Shown here piece after piece: positions 17,328 through 26,095 of a DNA stretch of 64,000 nucleotides (the stretch's first letter is position 1; the number at the start of each line of letters is the position of its first letter). The notes below the pieces were generated by a model that worked only from the letters and a program-made list of their open reading frames with translations, was not told the origin of the DNA and made no database searches. The translations under genes and the position numbers were made by a program. The stretch lies in assembly GCA_009886115.1 (NCBI GenBank), contig VFJJ01000001.1, positions 1 to 64,000 on the forward strand, written 5' to 3'. The stretch comes from Actinomycetota bacterium. Its GTDB lineage: Bacteria > Actinomycetota > Acidimicrobiia > IMCC26256 > VFJJ01.

Positions 17328-18385
17328 CGGACGCCCCCGCTCCCGACGGTGTGGCGGTATTCGGCGACGATGGGCGCCAGCTCGGCCGGGGTGGCTCCGT
17401 GCATGATCACGCCGTCGCAGCCCAGGGCGAGCTGGTTGCGGATCGCGGCGACGCACCGCTCGGGGGTGCCGGTGGCCGCGGGCGCCAGCCACTCGTCGGG
17501 GATGAGTGTGGCGGCATGCGCGAGCTGATCGGGGGTGCCCACGACGTCGAGGCCGCGGACCTTGGCGATGACGGGGTCGGCGAGGAAGCGCTCGAGCACC
17601 GACGGATCCCAGTTGTTGGTGCGTACAAGGAGGGCGCCGTAGCCCTGGAGGTAGGTGCCGAGGCGGCCGACGAGCTTCATCAGCCGCTTGTCCTCGGGGA
17701 TGTGGTCGCCGATCGTGGCGAAGCACGACCAGACCTTCACCGCATCGGGGTCGCGCCCGGCCTGCTCGGCTGCCTGCTTGACGGTGCGCACACAGCGGGC
17801 GGTCGTCTCGTCGGTGAAGAACGTGTGCAGCACGACCTCGTCGAAGCAGCGGCCGGCGAGCTCGAGGGTGTGCTCGCCGAACGCGACGAGCCCCATCGGG
17901 AGGTGCTCGTCGAGTGACGGGTCGAGCGCCAGGACGGGCCATGATCCGGCCGGGCCGTTGTGGCCGATGATCGTCTCGCCGCGGAACAGGCGCCGCATGA
18001 GCCCGGCGAAGTCGTCGAGCTGCGCCGTCGTGATGCGGGGAATGCCATAGGCGTCTTGCATCGCAGGGATGCCCCGCCCCAACCCGAGCACGAACCGCCC
18101 GCCGGTGAGGCTCTGCATCGTTCGGGCGTAGCCGGCGGTGACGAGCGGATGGCGGGTGTTGTGGTTGGTCGCCGCCGTCGAGATGGTGATGCGTTCGCTC
18201 ACGGCACCGGCCGCGCCCGAGAGGGTCGCGATCTCCTTCTTGTTGTACCGCTCGGAGATGAATGCGGTGCCGAGCCCGAGCGCCTCGGCCTCGATGACCT
18301 CGGCCACGAGCTCGCGTGAGGAGCTCGGCTGGCCCGCCAACGTGTAGAACCCGAGCCGCTCCAGCACCGTCGTGTCGTCGGTCAT
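17324..18385 (-). CDS. LLM-class F420-dependent oxidoreductase (TIGR03857-like)
   Basis: A 353-residue luciferase-like monooxygenase-fold protein, start at ATG 18385 with GGGGGAG seven bases before it. Recognisable segments are GFYTLAGQPSS, FISERYNKKE, ATNHNTRHPLVTAGYA and GGRFVLGLGRGI, which match the actinobacterial F420-dependent group TIGR03857. It presumably performs an F420H2-dependent reduction; the substrate is unknown. It lies between the PRISE-type reductase (18493) and the SDR (17327), in one minus-strand operon. Confidence 0.85.
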   Translation of the reverse strand: MTDDTTVLERLGFYTLAGQPSSSRELVAEVIEAEALGLGTAFISERYNKKEIATLSGAAGAVSERITISTAATNHNTRHPLVTAGYARTMQSLTGGRFVLGLGRGIPAMQDAYGIPRITTAQLDDFAGLMRRLFRGETIIGHNGPAGSWPVLALDPSLDEHLPMGLVAFGEHTLELAGRCFDEVVLHTFFTDETTARCVRTVKQAAEQAGRDPDAVKVWSCFATIGDHIPEDKRLMKLVGRLGTYLQGYGALLVRTNNWDPSVLERFLADPVIAKVRGLDVVGTPDQLAHAATLIPDEWLAPAATGTPERCVAAIRNQLALGCDGVIMHGATPAELAPIVAEYRHTVGSGGVR

Positions 18386-18492
18386 CGTCACTCTCCCCCG
18401 TTGGCGGCGGCGTCTCCGCGGCCTGATCGGGCGATTCTCGTCGATCCTGATGGACGGTGCTCCGCCGGCGGTCGGCGTCGCCCGGTCGTCGC

Positions 18493-19623
18493 TCAGCGCG
18501 GCGGGAGGAGGCGGCGGTCCTGGAAACGGGTGAACCACTCGCGGAACATGTCCTCGGTGTCGATGCAGTCGGCGAAGCCGGCCCGGCGGATCTTCACCGT
18601 ACTGAGCAGCGCGGGGATCGAACGTGGTCCGAGCGAGCCGAACAGCATGTCGGCGTAGATCCACGAGCTCCCGACGAACGCCGCCATGTCACGCGGCGAG
18701 CGCAGCCCATACCGGTCGACGACGGCGGCCCATTCGTCTTGGCGGGGCGGCATCGTCTCGGCCAGTCGCTGCGGGGCCCGACCGGCCCGATCGCCGACAG
18801 CCGGCTCGCCGATCTCCATCCCGAGCACGTCAGCGATCGCCGGCCACATGTCGCGCCAGGCGAACACGTCGCCGTTGGTGACGTTGAAGATCTCGCCGCG
18901 CGCCTCGGGAGCGCCGGCCGCCCAGGCCAGCGCTCGGGCCAGCAATCGCGCGTCGACGGCCTCGTGAACGCCCGCTGCTCCACCGGGAAACACCAGGGGT
19001 CGCCCACGGTCCCGCTCGACGGCGGCATACACGCCGATGGCCGGGAGCAGGTTCATGGGGCTCCCGAATGACTCCCCATACACCACCTGGGGCCGCAGGA
19101 TCGTCCACGCCCACGCCGCCCCGTCGACCAGTGCCCGGAGCGCGTCCTCCTGCAGGAAGTAGAAGTTCTCGTGCGCGTCGCGCCGGGAGCGCTCCTTCGC
19201 CGGGACGGGTGTACGGCCCACATGGAGCCCGTACGCCTTGGCTCCCTGGAGCAGGCTCACGTGCTCGAGCGTCTCGCCCTCCGCGGCAGCGAGAGGCTCC
19301 AGCGAGTTGCGGAACAGCCGCAGGTTGTGGGCCATGAGCACCGGGTCGTGCCAGCCCGAGACGAGATCGTCCGACTCCTGCAGCGCTGTGTAGACGACGT
19401 GCGTCGTGCCGGCGAACGCTCCGGACCGCACGGCGGTCTGCACGGCTGCGGCATCAGCCAGGTCGAGCGGAACATGGTCGACGCCATCGATGTCGATCGG
19501 CCGACGCGACACAGCGACGACCCGATCCGCGACCAGGTCGCCGTCGCCGCCGGTGGCGGCGAAGTGCTCGACGGCGGCCCGTCCGATCACCCCGGTGGCC
19601 CCGAACACGACGACCTTCATCAA
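18493..19623 (-). CDS. PRISE-type SDR (progesterone 5-beta-reductase/iridoid synthase-like)
   Basis: A 376-residue extended SDR. It has GATGVIG near the N-terminus (8-14) and the PRISE pattern: SLLQGAKAYG with Lys129, and HENFYFLQED with Tyr155, instead of the classical YxxxK. The plant and bacterial enzymes of this type reduce activated C=C bonds of enones, including steroids and iridoids. This fits an operon with an F420-dependent reductase and an SDR. ATG at 19623 or 19620. It is divergent from the LLM gene at 19864. Confidence 0.85.
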   Translation of the reverse strand: MMKVVVFGATGVIGRAAVEHFAATGGDGDLVADRVVAVSRRPIDIDGVDHVPLDLADAAAVQTAVRSGAFAGTTHVVYTALQESDDLVSGWHDPVLMAHNLRLFRNSLEPLAAAEGETLEHVSLLQGAKAYGLHVGRTPVPAKERSRRDAHENFYFLQEDALRALVDGAAWAWTILRPQVVYGESFGSPMNLLPAIGVYAAVERDRGRPLVFPGGAAGVHEAVDARLLARALAWAAGAPEARGEIFNVTNGDVFAWRDMWPAIADVLGMEIGEPAVGDRAGRAPQRLAETMPPRQDEWAAVVDRYGLRSPRDMAAFVGSSWIYADMLFGSLGPRSIPALLSTVKIRRAGFADCIDTEDMFREWFTRFQDRRLLPPR

Positions 19624-19787
19624 CTCGCCCTTCGCATCAGCGTCGAGCCGACGACCTTCCCTGCCTGCTCAGCCCGTCGACGTGAGCCTACGACGCACCG
19701 GTGGAAGGCCGCCGCGACGCTCGCCGGGTCCGATCGGGTGGCGGCCTTCCGGGCCCGGGACCCGCACAAGTACGGTGAGAGCCATAC

Positions 19788-19834
19788 CCGTCCGTCCGTC
19801 CGTCTGTCCGTCCGTCCGTCTGGCCGTCCGTCCG
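19788..19834 (+). repeat. CCGT tetranucleotide microsatellite
   Basis: About eleven imperfect tandem copies of the tetranucleotide CCGT, interrupted by CTGT and CTGG units, lie 30 bases before the GTG start of the LLM gene, in the divergent gap with the PRISE gene. Such a tract is prone to slippage; it is outside both coding sequences. Confidence 0.9.
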
Positions 19835-19863
19835 AGACCACACGACACCGCAGGAGCGCCTCC

Positions 19864-20775
19864 GTGAAGTACCTCATCCAGCATCCTGAACCGATCGGTA
19901 TCGAGCGTGACCTGTTCGACGCCGGAGACGTCGTCCCCGTGGCCAAGGCGGTCGAGGCCGCCGGCTGGGACGGCCTCGCCTACACCGAGCATCCCGCACC
20001 CGGGTATCGCTGGCTCGCCGAAGGTGGCGGCCATCAGACGCTCGACCCGTTCGTGGCCCTGGGGGCCGCGGCTGCGGTCACCGAGCGCATCAAGCTCCTC
20101 ACCTATCTGGCGGTCGTCCCATATCGGAACCCGTTGCTCCTCGCCAAGGCCGCGGCCTCCGTCGCCATGATCTCCAAGGGGCGCTTCATCCTGGGGATGG
20201 GGACGGGGTACCTCAAGACCGAGTTCTTCGCGCTCGGCGTCGACTTCGACGAGCGCAACGAGCTCTTCGACGAGGCCCTCGACGTGCTGCCGTTGCACTG
20301 GAGCGGCGAGCGGTTCAGCTATGAGGGCAAGCACTTCAACGCCCGCGACATCATCGCCCGTCCGTCGCCCGGGCCCGGCGTGATCCCCATCTGGATCGGC
20401 GGGAACGCCAAGATCTCGCGCCGACGCGCCGCGACCCGAGCGCAGGGCTGGATGCCCATGAGCGGCCCGCCCGAGATGGCGACCACCACACGCACCGTGC
20501 ACTTCTCGGGCCTCGACGACATCGCCGTGGCGATTCGCGAGCTCAAGGAGTTCGCCGGCGAGCGCGCCGACGAGATCGACATCATGGTGCTCTACTCCGA
20601 CGACTCGATCTTGAAGCCCGACGTCGACGTCGAGCGCCACCGCGACGCATTGGGTCGCATCGCCGAGATCGGCGCCACCTGGATCTCGTTCGCGTGGGAC
20701 TTCTCCACCCAGTCCGAGACCCTCGATTTCATCGCCGGCTTCGGTGCCACCTACCTCGGCGCCGACCGCATCTGA
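19864..20775 (+). CDS. LLM-class F420-dependent oxidoreductase (TIGR03619-like)
   Basis: A 303-residue protein, GTG start with AGGAG eight bases upstream. The luciferase-like barrel is evident from LAYTEHPAPGYRW, AVTERIKLLTYLAVVPYRNP and KGRFILGMGTGYLKTEFFA. It ends normally. It probably uses reduced F420 or FMN; the substrate is unknown. It is convergent with the toxin gene, and palindrome family B lies between the two stops. Confidence 0.88.
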   Translation: MKYLIQHPEPIGIERDLFDAGDVVPVAKAVEAAGWDGLAYTEHPAPGYRWLAEGGGHQTLDPFVALGAAAAVTERIKLLTYLAVVPYRNPLLLAKAAASVAMISKGRFILGMGTGYLKTEFFALGVDFDERNELFDEALDVLPLHWSGERFSYEGKHFNARDIIARPSPGPGVIPIWIGGNAKISRRRAATRAQGWMPMSGPPEMATTTRTVHFSGLDDIAVAIRELKEFAGERADEIDIMVLYSDDSILKPDVDVERHRDALGRIAEIGATWISFAWDFSTQSETLDFIAGFGATYLGADRI

Positions 20776-20816
20776 GGCGGTCCCCGACCCCGTCCCCGAC
20801 CGCCAACCCCCGCCCC

Positions 20817-20863
20817 AAATGTGGGCGGAAATGCGCACCCGGTGAGCATTTCCGCGCACATTT
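20817..20863. repeat. Palindrome family B, copy 1 (near-perfect 47-bp palindrome)
   Basis: Two 23-base arms around one central base, pairing at 21 of 23 positions; ends are AAATGTG and CACATTT, with GGAAATGC/GCATTTCC inside. It fills most of the 95-base gap between the convergent LLM and vapC genes, a fit for a bidirectional terminator. A 47-base relative sits at 55903-55949 and a half copy at 54928-54957. Confidence 0.85.
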
Positions 20864-20870
20864 CGAGCCG

Positions 20871-21224
20871 TCAGTAGGCCTCGAAGCGGGCGTTGAGCTT
20901 CGACATGTCGCCGGGGTCGCTCGTGAGGATGAACGTGCCCAGGCTCTCGGCGACGACGACAAGGTGGGCGTCGACGACGTCGGAGGTCTTGGTCTGGGCG
21001 AGCCTGCGTCCGATGGCCACCGACTCGTCGAGGGCGTGGACGTCGAAATGGCGGACTGCTCGGGCCAGGTTCGCCTGTTGCGCCGGCTTCCGCCACACCT
21101 GGGCGAGCACCGGGTGGGTGGTGTGCAGCTCGTCGCCGCGTTCGGTGGCCCTCTTGATGAGGGCCCAGAGTCGGGAGTTCAGGTTCTCGCCGTCGACGAT
21201 GAGCGGGCCGGCATCAATGATCAA
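20871..21224 (-). CDS. vapC: VapC-like PIN-domain toxin
   Basis: A 117-residue PIN-domain protein. Acidic residues of the fold are seen at Asp4 (MIIDAGPLI), Asp85 (SDVVDAHLV) and Asp103 (TSDPGD). The usual second acidic position is Gln42 (VLAQVWR), as in a common actinobacterial PIN subgroup. Its ATG overlaps the antitoxin stop by four bases (21221-21224). Expected activity is a ribonuclease neutralised by the upstream partner. Confidence 0.85.
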   Translation of the reverse strand: MIIDAGPLIVDGENLNSRLWALIKRATERGDELHTTHPVLAQVWRKPAQQANLARAVRHFDVHALDESVAIGRRLAQTKTSDVVDAHLVVVAESLGTFILTSDPGDMSKLNARFEAY

Positions 21225-21466
21225 CGAGCGACCCCCTGGCGGTCGAGAACCGCATCGGCCCAGTCGAGATGCTCACGGTCGATGGGGCCCTCGCTGGCCT
21301 CCCAGGAAGCGATCATGTCGAGCATCGCCTGACTGCGACGGCGGCGTTTCACCTCGGCGAGCAAGGATCGCTTGATGGCCAGCTTCTTGGTGCCATCCAT
21401 GGCGACCAGCTCGGCGAGGGCCTCTTCCATCTCGTCATCGAAGTTGACGGTCGTCTTGCTCGCCAT
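21221..21466 (-). CDS. vapB: Ribbon-helix-helix antitoxin partner of VapC
   Basis: An 81-residue protein. The first half (KTTVNFDDEMEEALAELVA, then LAIKRSLLAEVKRRRR) is typical of a ribbon-helix-helix DNA-binding domain, with an acidic, Trp-containing C-terminus suited to toxin binding. It is the first gene of the pair and translationally coupled to vapC. No ribosome site precedes the ATG; the promoter geometry (see 21473-21501) points to a leaderless message, and two palindromes overlap the promoter, as expected for autorepression. Confidence 0.85.
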   Translation of the reverse strand: MASKTTVNFDDEMEEALAELVAMDGTKKLAIKRSLLAEVKRRRRSQAMLDMIASWEASEGPIDREHLDWADAVLDRQGVAR

Positions 21467-21501
21467 ACTTGTATGGTATCCAAACCCTATGTATAGGTCA
21501 A
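21464..21501 (-). promoter_or_regulatory. Promoter and twin operators of the toxin-antitoxin pair
   Basis: Reading the minus strand: -35 TTGACC (21496-21501), 17-base spacer, -10 TACCAT (21473-21478), then six bases to the ATG, so transcription should start at the start codon. Two 5-2-5 inverted repeats lie here: CCTATGTATAGG (21486-21497), touching the -35, and CATACTTGTATG (21464-21475), covering the -10 and start. Their centres are 22 bp apart, two helical turns, which fits cooperative binding by the RHH antitoxin. Confidence 0.7.
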
Positions 21502-21532
21502 CCCGAGTGCGCTCGACGTCACACGGGCCCGC

Positions 21533-23480
21533 TCACGTCCCGGTCTTGGCCTTCTCGGTCACGATGCGGGCCAGCTGAGCACGCGAGGTGATCTCCAGCT
21601 TGGTGAAGACGTGGCTCAGGTGCGTCTTCACGGTGTTCACGGTCATGGCCAGGGTCGTCGCGATGACCGGGTTCGTCGCTCCGTCGGCGACGAGGCGAGC
21701 CACCTCGCACCGGTCATGACCGCCGCCACGGCGAGGCTGCCGGCGATCGTGCGCCAGCTCGGATGCTGCTCACGGTGCATCGTGAGACCGATCCCGACCA
21801 TGATCCGAGTGTCGTCGAGCTCATCGGACAGGGCCGAGAAGCTCGCCAAGCCCCGAACCAGTGGGATCGCCCGGTCGAGGTCTGTCGCGACCCATCGGAG
21901 CGCATCGCGAAGGTTCGGATACCACCAGCGCAGCTCACGGACGGAGCTGGTGATGATCGACCCGACACCGAGGCGAACGATCCAGTCGCCCCACCACGCG
22001 GCATGTGCATTGCGGAGTGCTTCGAGCTCGCCGACATCGCGGGCCCGCTCCAGGGCGAAGAACCGGATCGTGTCGAGCATGCGATAACGCGGCTCACCGG
22101 GATCGGTCTCGTCGTCGACGAGAAGCAGGCTCTTGTCGGCCAGTCGGGAAACGAGATCGAGCACCGACCACGCGTCGACGTCGCCGAATCCCGACAGCAC
22201 ACCTTCGGCTGCGGTGAGCGGGAACCAGCAGGTGAAGACCGCCAGCCGTCGAAACGCAACTCGCTCGTCGGAGTCGAGGAGGTCATGGCTCCAACCGACC
22301 GAGGCCTCCAACGTTCGTTGACGGGCCAGCTGGGTCCGACCGCCACCGGCGAGCAGTCGGAAGTGGTCGTCGAGCTCGTTGGCGATGCGCTCCGGTGACA
22401 GTTGCCGGCATCGAGCTGCCGCGAGCTCGATCGCCAGCGGAATGCCGTCGACGCGGCGACAGATCCGAACGCTGGCCTCCACGAGGGCATCGGTCACCAC
22501 GAGTTGCGGACGGGCGCGCCAGGCACGCTCCCAGAAGAGGGCCAATGCGCTGAAGCTGTCGATGTCGTCGAGGCTCGGCGATCGGGCCGGGAGCGCGAGC
22601 GAGGCGACGCGCCACGTGACCTCTCCGGCGACGCCGATTGGTTCACGACTCGTGGCCACGAACGCGACCCCGTGGCAGCGTCCCAGCACGGCGTCGACGA
22701 CGGCCGCGCATCCGTCGATGACATGTTCGCAATTGTCGAGCACCACCATCAGCGACGCTTCCGGCTCCAAGACGGTCACGAGTTGGTCGAGGACCGACGT
22801 CATCGGTTGTTGCGAGCCACCCACCGCCGCGAGCACCGACCCGGCGACAGCACGTCACGACGCGTGTGCGTGGTAGCAGCGCGACAATCGCCGCCACGTC
22901 GTGGTCGCGACCGATGAGCGGCGTGGCCTGCACGGGCAGGTTGTGCCGACCGGCCGCCAACGAGCGCAACGGCGGGAAGCTCGACGGGATGCCCGGCGCG
23001 CTCACCTGGTGGACGTGCTCGGCGACATCGAGGTCCTTGAGCCGATGCGACCCGAGCGACACCAACGACACGCCCTCCGGCAACGACGAGCGGATCAACC
23101 CCGCGGCAGCGTCGGAGACGACGATCTGTCCGCCGTGCGCACACGCACGCAAACGGGCACACCGGATGATGGTCGAGCCCACGTAGTTCACCGCGTTGCG
23201 CTTGACCGTCTGGCCCACGTGGATCGCCATCCGCACGCGAACCTCGAGCCCGTCGGCCCAGGGCTCCACGGCGAGCGCTCGTTGTGCGTCGACTGCAGCA
23301 CGCACGGCGGCCGTGGCATCGGTGAACACCGCGACCACGCTGTCGCCTTCGCCCTGCTCTTGCGGGCGCTGCCCACCGTTCGCAGCGATGGCGTCGTCGA
23401 GCAACTCGTAGTGGCGGGCGATCACATCGGGCATCGCAAAGGACGAGCGCCGGTCCGGTAGCGTCGGGAAAAGCGACAAG
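21533..23480 (-). pseudogene. Broken adenylate-cyclase/AAA/LuxR transcriptional regulator
   Basis: Pieces of one large regulator occur in order but in different frames. First is a class III cyclase-like domain from ~23480 (LFPTLPDRR, GEGDSVVAVFTDATAAVRAA, YVGSTIIRCARLRAC), whose N-terminus with the first metal-binding Asp is missing. Next is TPLIGRDHDVAAIVALL, then a break at ~22840-22860 where the Walker A segment is absent and the frame changes. The AAA/TPR part follows (LMVVLDNCEHVIDGC, PLAIELAAARC) in another frame to ~21710. Last is a LuxR-type helix-turn-helix (EVARLVADGATNP, MTVNTVKTHLSHVF) in a third frame, ending at 21533. N-terminal loss, deletion of the P-loop and a frameshift before the HTH make it non-functional. 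The SDR at 23495 now starts within 15 bases of its truncated end. Confidence 0.8.
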
Positions 23481-23494
23481 CCGGGAGTGCGACG

Positions 23495-24433
23495 ATGAGC
23501 CGACGGTCCTGCGAGGGCACGGTCGCACTCGTGACGGGGGCGAGCCAGGGCGGCACCGGGACGGCCATCGCGTTGCGGTTGGCTGCTGAGGGTGCCAAGG
23601 TCGCCATCACGGCGCGCACCGTCGCCGGCCTCGAGGCCACCAAGGATCGGATCGAGGCGATCGGTGGCGAGTGCCTGGTGCTGCCGTGCGATCTCGCTGA
23701 TCCCGACGGTGGCCGCAAGGAGTTGGTCGAGCGCACCGTGCGGGCGTTCGGCCCCATCGACACGTTGGTGAACAACGCCGCGGTCAACGGCTACAAGCCG
23801 TTCGAGACGGTGTCGCCATCGCAGCTCGAGACGAGCCTCCAGGTGAACCTGTGGGCGCCCTGGGAGCTGATGTGTGCGGTGATCGGGCCGATGCGCGAAC
23901 GAGGCCGCGGCGCGATCGTCAATCTCACGACCTTCGCGGCCGAGCTGCCGCCAGGGCCTCCGTTCCCGACGAACAAGCCAGGGAAGGCGGGTTTCGTGTA
24001 CGGCTCGGCGAAGGCGGCGTTGAACCGGCTCACGGTCGCCGCGGCGAGCGAGTGCGAGGGCCAGGGGATCTCGGTGAACGGGTTGACGCCCCAGGCTGCG
24101 ATCGCGACCCCGGCGCTGGTGGCCGGCGGGTGGATCGACGAGGCGATGTACGAACCGCTCGACACCATGGCCGAGGCGGCGCTCGCTCTGTGCACCGGTG
24201 ATCCCGACGTGCTCACGGGCCGCATCGCATACAGCCTGCAGTTGTTGGTCGAGTTGCGACGTCCGGTGCGCGACCTCCACGGCGAGGAACTCGTCGCCGG
24301 CTGGCAGCCCGACGATCTCCCGGCGGTGATCGCCCGTCAGGAAGCCAACCTGGCCGAGCGGGGCTGGCCCGACGCCTACACGTTCGGGCGCGTGCACAGC
24401 CCCCGACCCGAGAGCCCGGAGGACCTTCGATGA
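23495..24433 (+). CDS. Short-chain dehydrogenase/reductase
   Basis: A 312-residue SDR with TGASQGGTG (14-22), NNAA (93-96), Tyr169 and Lys173 (YGSAK), and Thr at the usual Ser position. The C-terminus is about 50 residues longer than a classical SDR and ends in a polar tail. It resembles SDRs annotated as citronellol/citronellal-type dehydrogenases, but the substrate is not certain. A GGGAG site precedes the ATG. It overlaps the next gene by four bases (24430-24433). Confidence 0.88.
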   Translation: MSRRSCEGTVALVTGASQGGTGTAIALRLAAEGAKVAITARTVAGLEATKDRIEAIGGECLVLPCDLADPDGGRKELVERTVRAFGPIDTLVNNAAVNGYKPFETVSPSQLETSLQVNLWAPWELMCAVIGPMRERGRGAIVNLTTFAAELPPGPPFPTNKPGKAGFVYGSAKAALNRLTVAAASECEGQGISVNGLTPQAAIATPALVAGGWIDEAMYEPLDTMAEAALALCTGDPDVLTGRIAYSLQLLVELRRPVRDLHGEELVAGWQPDDLPAVIARQEANLAERGWPDAYTFGRVHSPRPESPEDLR

Positions 24434-25497
24434 CGCTCATCGATCACGACACGCTCGCCGCGGTGTTGCGGCCGGCCGCACCGCCGCAGATCATCGAGGG
24501 CGTCTACACCGACGATCAGTATCAACGGTTGCTCGGTGTGGTGAAGGAGCACGGGCCCTGGCCGACGATCACCGCGCACCATTTCCAGTCGGTCGAGGAG
24601 CTCATCGCGACCACCTCGGGGGTGGTGGCGAAGGATCACGGGCTCACGCTCGACGCGATAGCGACCGCGCACTTCCGAGGTTTCCTGGCCGAGAACTCGT
24701 GCTGTTACCACCCCGAGGTCTACGACTGCTTCGCCAACGCCGGGTTCCTGGAGCGGGCGAAGAGCTATTGGGGTGCGCAGTACGCGAAGCCGACGCTGAT
24801 GCTCTTCAACATCTGCGGTCCACACAACAGCGGTCTCAGCCCGCATCTCGACGCCGTCACGTTCCGCGGCGTGCGGATCGAGAACACGCCGGTGTGGATG
24901 CAGAACGTGATGGGGAAGTCGGGGCTGTTCCGCGACCACATCATCAAGATGGCCCAGATCATCACGTGGTTCTGGCAGGGGCAAGAAGGCACGTTCACCT
25001 ACTGGCCCGACGGACCGCTCGGGGCGCCGCGACGGGTCGAGCACCCGATGTGGAACAAGGGCGTGGTCGTCCAGAACGAGTTGATGTTCCATCGTGGTGA
25101 CCCGGTCGGGCGGCCCGACGAGCGCTCGATCCCCGGTCTCGCGAACCGCTCCTTGTTCGGCTATCGGCCGCAGTCGGACGACTGGGCGATCACGACTGAC
25201 GGCGAGGTGGTACGGGCCTACGAGCCCCGAAACGTGCGGTTCCTCGTGCACTGGAACGCCGAGGTGTACACCGACCTGCGCGAGGCGAAGCTCGTGATGG
25301 ACCACACCGACGACCTCACCCACGAGCGCGTCGTCGGTACGTTGCTCGCCGACATGCGGGCCAAGGGCGTACGGGTCGACGAGCCGAGCGATCCGTTCCA
25401 CGACGAGGACTTCATCCGCGCCCTCACGAGCACGTACACGATCGCCCCGACACAGGACTGGATCGACCGGGCCGACGGCGCCCGTCATTCCGGCTGA
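24430..25497 (+). CDS. Hypothetical protein, possible Fe(II)/2-oxoglutarate-type oxygenase
   Basis: A 355-residue protein translationally coupled to the SDR. I do not recognise it firmly. Two segments suggest a double-stranded beta-helix oxygenase: SGLSPHLDAVTFRG gives a His-x-Asp pair, and VVVQNELMFHRGDPVG gives a distal His followed by charged residues, like the 2-His-1-carboxylate iron site of phytanoyl-CoA-dioxygenase-like enzymes. A later RSLFGYRP could supply the oxoglutarate-binding Arg. No signal peptide or membrane segment. The setting, SDR then oxygenase-like then NTF2-like protein, fits a small catabolic operon. Confidence 0.6.
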   Translation: MTLIDHDTLAAVLRPAAPPQIIEGVYTDDQYQRLLGVVKEHGPWPTITAHHFQSVEELIATTSGVVAKDHGLTLDAIATAHFRGFLAENSCCYHPEVYDCFANAGFLERAKSYWGAQYAKPTLMLFNICGPHNSGLSPHLDAVTFRGVRIENTPVWMQNVMGKSGLFRDHIIKMAQIITWFWQGQEGTFTYWPDGPLGAPRRVEHPMWNKGVVVQNELMFHRGDPVGRPDERSIPGLANRSLFGYRPQSDDWAITTDGEVVRAYEPRNVRFLVHWNAEVYTDLREAKLVMDHTDDLTHERVVGTLLADMRAKGVRVDEPSDPFHDEDFIRALTSTYTIAPTQDWIDRADGARHSG

Positions 25498-25530
25498 ACC
25501 ACATCGAGATCGACGACAGGAGCCACGACC

Positions 25531-26013
25531 ATGGCCGACCACGACCGCATGGCCGCGCACGAGTTCATCCACCACTGGTGGTTCAACTACGACGAGGGCC
25601 GCCTCGACGTGCTCGCCGGCCTCCTCGCCGACGACTGCCGGCTGAGGTCGCGCACCGAGACGGGCATGCACCCGTACGAGGAGTTCATCGCGTCCGACAA
25701 CGTCGGCCCCGAAGCCGCGCTGGCCTGGACCAAGGACCACCGTCGGCACAGCCCGTATCCGCTGCGACACCAGGCCTCGAACGTGTTCGTCGCGGCGATC
25801 CGCGGCGACGAGATCGACCTGGAGTCGTATCTGTTCGTCACGCAGATCGTCAACCGCATGCCGAGCACGCTCTCGACGGGCATCGTGCACGTCACCCTTC
25901 GGCTCAGCGCCGACGGGTATCGCCTGAAGTCCAAGGACGTCGTGCTCGACTCGATCGAGTCGATCGCGTTCCAGGACGTTTCCGAGGTGTCCGGTCGCAT
26001 CGAGCGGTGGTGA
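25531..26013 (+). CDS. NTF2/SnoaL-like protein
   Basis: A 160-residue cone-shaped NTF2-like protein. The N-terminal helix AAHEFIHHWWFNYDEGRLDV, then LLADDCRLRSRTETG, and the C-terminal strands around VHVTLRLSADGYRLKSKDVV are typical of SnoaL or ring-hydroxylating-dioxygenase-beta-like folds. Start by ATG with AGGAG. It is the last gene of the operon with the SDR and the putative oxygenase. The function may be isomerase, dehydratase or accessory subunit; not determinable. Confidence 0.75.
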   Translation: MADHDRMAAHEFIHHWWFNYDEGRLDVLAGLLADDCRLRSRTETGMHPYEEFIASDNVGPEAALAWTKDHRRHSPYPLRHQASNVFVAAIRGDEIDLESYLFVTQIVNRMPSTLSTGIVHVTLRLSADGYRLKSKDVVLDSIESIAFQDVSEVSGRIERW

Positions 26014-26095
26014 GGCGGGCTCGTCCCGGGGCTGGGCTCGTGCTGCGGCTCGACGGGATTCGAACGAGACCCGGCGAGGGCTCAGCGGCGAGGGC

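Noticed and set aside
26041-26085. tRNA-like 3' end on the minus strand (GTTCGAATCCCGTCGAGCC)
   Set aside because: The T-stem does not pair, and no matching acceptor 5' half, D-arm or anticodon arm is found upstream, so it is neither a tRNA nor a convincing attachment-site scar.
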